From the NCBI GenBank assembly GCA_964574405.1, contig CAZNNN010000027.1, positions 1 through 9,385 on the forward strand: a DNA stretch of 9,385 nt, read 5' to 3'. Position numbers and translations under genes: made by a program. This document shows positions 4,729 through 9,385 of this stretch, one piece after another. The stretch is from JBBAAW01 sp964574405 (GTDB taxonomy: Bacteria; Patescibacteriota; WWE3; UBA101185; UBA10185). The notes below the pieces were generated by a model. The model was not told where the DNA came from. It did no database searches and saw nothing but the letters and a program-made list of their open reading frames with translations. The first letter of the stretch is position 1, and every line of letters starts with the position of its first letter.

Positions 4729-6978
4729 GTGACAAGGAATAAACAAGAAGAGTCGTTAGAATCATCCTCTTTATTAGAGCAGAGGGCAGGTGAGGTATAC
4801 ACAGCAGTTTCTAGTTTGTCTGCTGAATCGCCGTTTAAAGTTTTGCTGACTGTTGAGAAAGGTACATTAACCCAAGCAATACAAGGCTCACTTGTCGATC
4901 ACCACAACGAGATTGTTGCTGAGCATCTAGCTCTACAAGAGGCAGCAAGAAAACCTAGGGAGGGTCCGGAGACGGGGATGCTGTTTACAGGCTCGTACGG
5001 TGCTGATGAAAGGTTCGTTGGTTTCCAACTTGGTTTAGCCATTGGTCAGGGTGCAGAGGCTTATGTGTACGAATGTATTCCCAGACCTGCAAGTTTAATC
5101 TTTCCATATCCTATTGTGGCAAAGGTTATGAGGAAAGATAGTGAAGGTGTAGTAGATCAGGCAGTAAGACCGGACGGGAGAGGCTATTTCTCGTTACTTA
5201 TTGACCACAGTAAAGATAACCCCCCAGTGCTTCCACGATTTGTTAGGTCATTTGTTCACGATGCATACCCAAGTGCTGATTCGCAGACAGCAAGATACGA
5301 TGCCATGATAATGGAAAAGTTAGGCGACGCTAACCTAGAAGATCGTATAGACTCGGGTCAGTTTACTACAGCTTCGGAAACAATAAGAAAGATACTGCCT
5401 ATGCTAGGCATGTTAGAAAAGGAATGGGAGCTTAGACCTTTCTATGATTATAAGACGCGAGACATACGTTTTGGTGTTGATTCTACCGGAAATGAATATT
5501 TTCGATTGGTTGAATTAGGTGGCTTGGCGGAACTCTCAAGAATTGGAGAGTCTCCAGAATATTGGACTCCCAACGGTCTATCCAATCTTACCAGGCTTAT
5601 TATGGAGGCGACTACCGGGATAAGATTTTCGCATGAATCTACACTCTATAGTAGCAAACCAGACATAAATGAAGATATTGCATTTTTTAACTTAAGCAAT
5701 AATCCTAAATGGGATAGTCTTGACGCTACAACCCAGTATCTTTTCTTAAAGGGGTTAGGACGGATGCATGATGATAAATACAAGACTTTTCAGGAGTTTA
5801 CAAGTGATCTTAGAGCGTATTACACTATTATGACCACTGGAAAATTTCCCAAAACATCAGACGGAACAGATTACCAAGGAAGTTCGTCACAAGCAAAGGC
5901 TGCGTTGATGGTTGCAAAAAACCAAAACGATTCAGCTTCTGAGAGTGCACTAAAAGCTAGCTTGCGCAGAAGATATTATCACGAGGCAAGTAAAACGGAG
6001 GATCAAGTAAGAGAGGAGAAAGCACAAAATAGTTTACGCACAGCCGAATCAATGATAAAATTCATAGACAAACCCGGTTGTGGTAGTGCCCCCAAACTTG
6101 TTCTGCTAGAAGAATACTTAATACACCTTTCGTGTAACAAAGAACAAAATAGGCCAGAGTATTGGGATACAGCATCCCTAGCCGTTGGTTTTTTAGGAAA
6201 AATATTAATTGGGCTTCCTGATACCACTAACGCCAGTGTAAAAGAAGCTCTCTATAACTGGTGTGGTTCAATGGTACAAATAATCCCAAATGAGAATATT
6301 AGTAAGTATTCACGTCGCCAAAGATCAACAATTTTGTTAGAAGAAGAGAAATTACCAGAACTCGATCAGCTTATCTCTATCTACCTTGCATCCCATCAAC
6401 AGGGAGATACGCCTTCCCAAGAAACCATTGAAACGGTAGTAGGTATAAAAACCGAACAGTTGTTAGCACAAATGAAGGCGAGGGTTGCGCAGTTGGAAGC
6501 GGATAAAGCGGCACTAGCTAAGCAAAATGCAGAGCTCGCAGTCCAGTTAGCAGAGAAAGTCACGCCTGCTAAGAAAAACGAAAAAGTTATAGGTGTAGCA
6601 GAGTTAACCCTAGCCGAGCGCTTAGAACGCACGGAACAATTCCATGCTAAAGTGGCGGAGGTTTTAGGAATCTCTGCAAGAGAAATTAATGCGGAGGTGT
6701 TTAAAATTCTTAGAATAAATCCAGATATCGATCCACAAGAAGCCATTGGGTTAGCTAGAACTAACGCATTGGTTAAACGAGGTTTAGATGTAGTTGTTCC
6801 TGGAAAGCCTTCGTACCCTGCGGAAACCTTCGCCCGTTTTGCAGGAGCAGTAGGATTGTGGGGCTTAAAGGCTGGTAATAGAGGAGAATATAATAAAGCG
6901 GTTGCCACCTTAAAACAAGCTGGAATAAATGTAGTAGATAACAATTGGCTAGATCCAGGGGATGACAGGTGGTATTGA
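4729..6978 (+). CDS. Divergent protein-kinase-like (probable pseudokinase) protein with coiled coil
   Basis: The 749-residue protein has no predicted signal or membrane segment. Residues about 97-368 follow the Hanks kinase plan: a glycine loop IGQGAEAYV (105-113), a VAIK-like VAK with K132, a hinge-like MIMEKLGDANLEDRI (193-207), a catalytic-loop equivalent YDYKTRDI (239-246, retaining Asp240 and Lys242 but with Asp in place of Asn), LVELGG (260-265) in place of the DFG segment, SPE (275-277) at the APE position, and a C-lobe end FLKGLGRMHDDKYKTFQEF (339-357). The alpha-C Glu is not evident and the DFG Asp is Glu, so activity is doubtful. Residues about 400-560 are helical and unrecognised. 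Residues about 574-610 form a heptad-rich coiled coil, followed by a roughly 120-residue unrecognised C-terminal domain ending LDPGDDRWY. The GTG start is fixed by the extended -10 six nt upstream. The gene is divergent from the Fic-like gene and converges on recF. Confidence 0.75.
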   Translation: MTRNKQEESLESSSLLEQRAGEVYTAVSSLSAESPFKVLLTVEKGTLTQAIQGSLVDHHNEIVAEHLALQEAARKPREGPETGMLFTGSYGADERFVGFQLGLAIGQGAEAYVYECIPRPASLIFPYPIVAKVMRKDSEGVVDQAVRPDGRGYFSLLIDHSKDNPPVLPRFVRSFVHDAYPSADSQTARYDAMIMEKLGDANLEDRIDSGQFTTASETIRKILPMLGMLEKEWELRPFYDYKTRDIRFGVDSTGNEYFRLVELGGLAELSRIGESPEYWTPNGLSNLTRLIMEATTGIRFSHESTLYSSKPDINEDIAFFNLSNNPKWDSLDATTQYLFLKGLGRMHDDKYKTFQEFTSDLRAYYTIMTTGKFPKTSDGTDYQGSSSQAKAALMVAKNQNDSASESALKASLRRRYYHEASKTEDQVREEKAQNSLRTAESMIKFIDKPGCGSAPKLVLLEEYLIHLSCNKEQNRPEYWDTASLAVGFLGKILIGLPDTTNASVKEALYNWCGSMVQIIPNENISKYSRRQRSTILLEEEKLPELDQLISIYLASHQQGDTPSQETIETVVGIKTEQLLAQMKARVAQLEADKAALAKQNAELAVQLAEKVTPAKKNEKVIGVAELTLAERLERTEQFHAKVAEVLGISAREINAEVFKILRINPDIDPQEAIGLARTNALVKRGLDVVVPGKPSYPAETFARFAGAVGLWGLKAGNRGEYNKAVATLKQAGINVVDNNWLDPGDDRWY

Positions 6979-7011
6979 ATCTGAGTTGCAGTGAGTGTCT
7001 CACCTCTACTG

Positions 7012-8232
7012 TTAAAGTGTAATTATATTTTGCGCCTTAATATCAGCATGCGTGGAGGTAATAATAGTCTGTTGTTTTTGTACCACCCCCTCTAGAGCTT
7101 TCCTGTGTACATCGTCAAGCTCGGAAAATATATCGTCTAGGAGCAAAACAGGGGAGCTGGAGTTTTTTGTGTCGATGATGTCAAGTTCGCATATTTTTAA
7201 AGCCAAAACGCCAGTTCTTTGTTGACCTCGCGAGCCGTAGTGGGAAATGCTAAAGTTGTTTATCAAAAAGTCAAAATCGTCCCTGTGTGGACCTACTAGC
7301 GTAGTTTTGGCGTAGATCTCATGTTCGCGATGTTTTTCCAATCGCTCTAGGTTGATTTGATTAATTTTATACTCAAGGCGTATTTTTGAGGCTTGGGAGG
7401 ATATATCGGAATAGATTTGCTCGATGTTGTTACCTGTACCGTTGTTATTGAGGGTGTCTATCAATTCCGTGCGTTTTTCTTGCAGATATGTTCCGGTCTT
7501 TAAGATCTCGGTTGTCCAAAAGGGCAGTTCATCGTTACCCCGCCTGGTTTTATTAATTTTTTCTAAAATTCTATTTCTTTGGCGCACCGCTTTTGAGTAA
7601 ACTGCGTGTTCTTTTTTGTATTTTTGGTCCACTTTACAAAGCAGATCATCTAAAAACTTTCTTCTCAAAGCAGGCGATCCAGTAAAAAGATCCAAATCTT
7701 GCGGGCAAAAAAGTACGGTAGAAAAATACTTAGCCGTTTCATACATTGGCTTGGGTGTGCCGTTAACCTTAAAAGTTTTTTGACTCAAATTTGTGTTCGG
7801 ATTGCCTTTAACTATTAGTACTTCTAGCGTTTCCCCGTCTTTATCGTTTGATATCGTGCCCACAACTCTCGCAAATTCTCTTACAATGTCGTTATCAGTT
7901 TGCGTCGAGTCCAACGAAAACACGCTTCGCGGAGTTTTCTTATGGACATCGAGCGCAAACGCTTTGTCGTTGAGTGGAGTGAGAGGACTATTCTCGTCCT
8001 TGCGAGGGAGTGAAACGATCGACGCAAGCTCGTTGTTGTAAATCATTTCCAGGTCGTACCGCGCTCTAAAGGACTTTCCCGTAGCCAAAAGGTTTATGGC
8101 TTCTAAAATGTTGGTTTTTCCCGCTCCATTTGGCCCAACAATAAGATTTATACCGTTGCCAAAGCTAAAGTTAGCTTTCTTGTGGTTTCTAAAGGCTATT
8201 AATTTAAGAGTGTTAAAAATCACTTTTGGCAT
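7012..8232 (-). CDS. recF: DNA replication/repair protein RecF
   Basis: RecF is an SMC-like ATPase that binds ssDNA-dsDNA junctions and helps load RecA with RecO and RecR at stalled forks. Numbered from ATG 8232 (406 residues), it shows Walker A GPNGAGKT (33-40), the ABC-type signature SRGQQR (334-339), Walker B VLLLDD (362-367), the D-loop SELD (370-373) and a late STH (393-395). The family is usually about 360 residues. The excess is a block of roughly 49 residues (about 69-117), between EMIYNNE and FARVVG, encoded by palindromic DNA (7887-8028). The frame stays open and every motif is intact, so the gene should be functional. The start is uncertain: ATG 8232 overlaps mutM by 13 nt, GTG 8223 would give a GTGA coupling and the best family N-terminus (IFNTLKLIAFRNH), and TTG 8241 is unlikely. 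It is the last gene of the operon, and ends 33 nt from the convergent kinase-like gene. Confidence 0.96.
   Translation of the reverse strand: MPKVIFNTLKLIAFRNHKKANFSFGNGINLIVGPNGAGKTNILEAINLLATGKSFRARYDLEMIYNNELASIVSLPRKDENSPLTPLNDKAFALDVHKKTPRSVFSLDSTQTDNDIVREFARVVGTISNDKDGETLEVLIVKGNPNTNLSQKTFKVNGTPKPMYETAKYFSTVLFCPQDLDLFTGSPALRRKFLDDLLCKVDQKYKKEHAVYSKAVRQRNRILEKINKTRRGNDELPFWTTEILKTGTYLQEKRTELIDTLNNNGTGNNIEQIYSDISSQASKIRLEYKINQINLERLEKHREHEIYAKTTLVGPHRDDFDFLINNFSISHYGSRGQQRTGVLALKICELDIIDTKNSSSPVLLLDDIFSELDDVHRKALEGVVQKQQTIITSTHADIKAQNIITL
7887..7971. repeat. In-frame palindromic element in recF flanked by 7-bp direct repeats
   Basis: TGTCGTT at 7887-7893 is repeated at 7965-7971, exactly 78 bp (26 codons) apart. 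Between them lies a long imperfect palindrome (7898-7960): GTTTGCG, TCGA, GTCCA on the left (7898-7913) pair with TGGAC, TCGA, CGCAAAC on the right (7943-7960) with two single-base bulges. Inside it GAAAAC (7916-7921) pairs with GTTTTC (7934-7939), and CGC (7923-7925) with GCG (7929-7931). The layout looks like a small inserted element with a target duplication, translated as part of RecF. Confidence 0.65.
7999..8028. repeat. Degenerate copy of the CTTGCGAG...GCAAG palindromic repeat in recF
   Basis: CTTGCG (7999-8004) pairs perfectly with CGCAAG (8023-8028) across an 18-nt purine-rich loop. The sequence matches the layout of the ligase repeat at 2554-2589 (CATTGCGAG, purine-rich GAG core, GCAA). 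It is read in frame as ASIVSLPRKDE. A second small inverted pair, AGGAC (7984-7988) and GTCCT (7996-8000), abuts it on the left. Confidence 0.55.
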
Positions 8233-9032
8233 TTTGGGCAAAAATATGTTCCGCGACCGTTAATTTTTTTGTACTCAACTTTGGTTTTGCAGGCGGGGCA
8301 ATGGGTTTTTCCGTAGATTCTAAAATAATTCTGGTGACTGCCAGGTTTGCCAAAAATATCCACATAAGCTTCGTCCGGTAGGGTGGATCCCCTATGTTTT
8401 ATGCCTTCCAGTAAGATCTCTTTGGCACTTTTGAGTAAATCGGTGGCTTGCTGTATGTTAAGCTCGTGCGTTTTGATTTCCGGGTGGATTTTAGCCAGCC
8501 ACAAAGTGTCCGTGGCATAAATATTGCCTAGTCCGGCCACAATACTTTGTTCCAGCAGGGCGTTTTTTATGGCGGTGTTTTTGGATTTTAGCCTGGTTAA
8601 AAAATCTTCTGGCAAAATGTCCTGCATAATTACATCAGGTCCGTATTTTTCTTTAAGTTTTTTTATCTCTTGCCCAGTCCAAACGCCCACTTTACCAAAC
8701 ATTCTGGCATCGCAAAACCGCAAGGCTTTATCCCCCATATTTATTTGGACTTTTTGATGCGGATCCTTGGGGGAATCTGCATCTTTTAGTAGAATTCTTC
8801 CAGTCATAGCAAGGTGAAAGGTTAAATAGTCGCCCGAGGTTAGTTTTATTACAATGTTCTTGCCTATTCTTGCCACTTTATCGATTCGCGATTTTAACAG
8901 TCTTTGCACAAAATCTTGGTTGTTTGGGTTAACTTTGTACCCAGCTTCTATTTCTACCCCAACTACTTTGCAACCCTCAATATTTTTCTTTAAGTCAGAG
9001 GCAATAGTGTGTACTTCAGGCAATTCGGGCAT
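8220..9032 (-). CDS. mutM: Formamidopyrimidine-DNA glycosylase (Fpg/MutM)
   Basis: This 270-residue bifunctional glycosylase/AP lyase removes 8-oxoguanine and formamidopyrimidines. It begins MPELPEV, so after Met removal the catalytic N-terminal Pro is followed by the essential Glu. Other family residues are present: K58 in ARIGKN, M75 in AMTGR (strand-filling), R110 and F112 in DARMFG, N170 in VAGLGNIYA, and a complete C-terminal zinc finger C-x2-C-x16-C-x2-C (C245, C248, C265, C268) containing R260 in GRGTYF. The length is normal and nothing is degraded. ATG 9032 is supported by a strong Shine-Dalgarno (GGGAGGA, 9047-9041, 8 nt away). The start overlaps the glycosyltransferase end by 17 nt and the stop overlaps recF, so it is the middle gene of a compact operon that includes a second DNA-repair function. 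Confidence 0.98.
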   Translation of the reverse strand: MPELPEVHTIASDLKKNIEGCKVVGVEIEAGYKVNPNNQDFVQRLLKSRIDKVARIGKNIVIKLTSGDYLTFHLAMTGRILLKDADSPKDPHQKVQINMGDKALRFCDARMFGKVGVWTGQEIKKLKEKYGPDVIMQDILPEDFLTRLKSKNTAIKNALLEQSIVAGLGNIYATDTLWLAKIHPEIKTHELNIQQATDLLKSAKEILLEGIKHRGSTLPDEAYVDIFGKPGSHQNYFRIYGKTHCPACKTKVEYKKINGRGTYFCPKCQK

Positions 9033-9385
9033 GTTGCTTTTCCTCCCATTTTAGCGCTACAAAATCGCCAAACTCTTGTTTAAATCTTTCCGCGCTAAAT
9101 TTTTTGGTTGACTCTCTGGCTTTTTCCGAGTCGTACACCTCCGCGTTAATGTTTTTATCAAATTCCACAATTTTTTGTGAGAGCTTTTCTGCGTCCAACT
9201 CGTCAAAAAACATTCCCGTTATCCCATCATTGACTATTTCTAGCGGACCGCCGGATCTGTGGCACAAAACTGGTTTGCCGTGTGCCAACGCCTCTACCAC
9301 CACAATACCAAAATCCTCGTAATCGGTGGGAAGGATAAAGCCTTTACAATTGGTTAAGAGTTCGTTTTTTTCTTTCTCATTTACA
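9016..9385 (-). CDS. Glycosyltransferase family 4, C-terminal fragment (N-terminus outside window)
   Basis: The frame is open from the right edge of the window to TGA at 9018-9016, giving the last 122 residues. It carries the GT-B C-terminal donor-binding signature of GT4 enzymes: LPTDYEDFGIVVVEALAHG contains the E-x7-E motif, followed by GKPVL, then SGGPLEIVNDGITG and a FSAERF helix near the end. Such enzymes use nucleotide-sugar donors (UDP- or GDP-sugars) at the membrane to build lipid-linked glycans or surface polysaccharide. The acceptor cannot be told from this part. A GTG at 9303 is not the real start, because the catalytic motif continues upstream of it. It overlaps mutM by 17 nt and probably leads an operon with mutM and recF, a pairing that looks like packing rather than a shared pathway. 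Confidence 0.92.
   Translation of the reverse strand, partial: VNEKEKNELLTNCKGFILPTDYEDFGIVVVEALAHGKPVLCHRSGGPLEIVNDGITGMFFDELDAEKLSQKIVEFDKNINAEVYDSEKARESTKKFSAERFKQEFGDFVALKWEEKQHARIA
9041..9047 (-). promoter_or_regulatory. Strong Shine-Dalgarno for mutM
   Basis: GGGAGGA on the minus strand lies 8 nt upstream of ATG 9032, inside the end of the glycosyltransferase gene. It fixes the mutM start. It also shows that this organism uses Shine-Dalgarno initiation for an operon-internal gene, in contrast to the leaderless-looking starts elsewhere in the window. Confidence 0.85.

Noticed and set aside
6396..6944. 182-codon open frame on the minus strand
   Set aside because: It is antisense to the coiled-coil and C-terminal part of the kinase-like gene. 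The composition is Ser/Ala/Thr-rich with no motif and no start signal.
6991..7003. Hairpin GTGAG-TGT-CTCAC between the convergent kinase-like and recF genes as a terminator
   Set aside because: The stem is only 5 bp and no T-tract follows on either strand. Position is the only support.
1..9385. CRISPR array, tRNA/rRNA genes, transposase or riboswitch
   Set aside because: I saw no regularly spaced direct repeats, cloverleaf, rRNA motif, transposase motif or aptamer-like leader. Non-coding gaps total only a few hundred bases.

Overview
The window looks like chromosomal DNA of a small-genome bacterium, most plausibly a member of the Candidate Phyla Radiation such as Microgenomates. This is an inference. 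It rests on an archaeal-type ATP-dependent DNA ligase beside bacterial recF and mutM, an AbrB/PIN pair of the kind common in those genomes, tight gene packing with overlapping stops, and moderately AT-rich DNA. TGA is used as an ordinary stop by at least six genes (NTase, PIN, Fic-like, kinase-like, mutM, glycosyltransferase), so this is not one of the lineages that recode UGA.

Layout. Positions 1-219 (+) hold the C-terminal end of an unrecognised Cys/His-containing protein. Positions 221-799 (+) encode a nucleotidyltransferase-fold protein. Positions 830-1102 (+) encode an Xre-type antitoxin-like repressor with its own promoter, whose spacer is filled by a perfect 18-bp palindrome. A leftward operon follows: AbrB antitoxin (3330-3572), PIN/VapC toxin (2883-3323), then ATP-dependent DNA ligase (1099-2886). 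The PIN and ligase genes share an ATGA overlap. The ligase stop overlaps the stop of the convergent Xre gene. Positions 3638-4618 (-) encode a Fic-fold protein that has lost its catalytic motif and carries a C-terminal winged helix. It is divergent from 4729-6978 (+), a 749-residue protein with an N-terminal, strongly degenerate protein-kinase-like domain and a coiled coil. A second leftward operon enters from the right edge: a GT4 glycosyltransferase fragment, mutM (fpg) and recF, with overlapping ends.

Two themes stand out. First, genes at the head of transcription units have a -10 element 5-6 nt upstream of the start codon, which predicts leaderless mRNAs, whereas the internal gene mutM has a strong Shine-Dalgarno. 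Second, two housekeeping DNA-repair genes carry palindromic repeat sequence that is read through in frame. The ligase has one short copy in its variable inter-helix linker. recF has about 49 extra residues made of two adjacent palindromic units, one of them flanked by 7-bp direct repeats exactly 26 codons apart. This resembles the in-frame palindromic elements described in Rickettsia.

The Fic-like/kinase-like pair, two apparently degenerate modification enzymes sharing one 110-bp regulatory region, is the best candidate here for an undescribed system. No RNA genes, CRISPR arrays, transposases or clear intrinsic terminators were seen.
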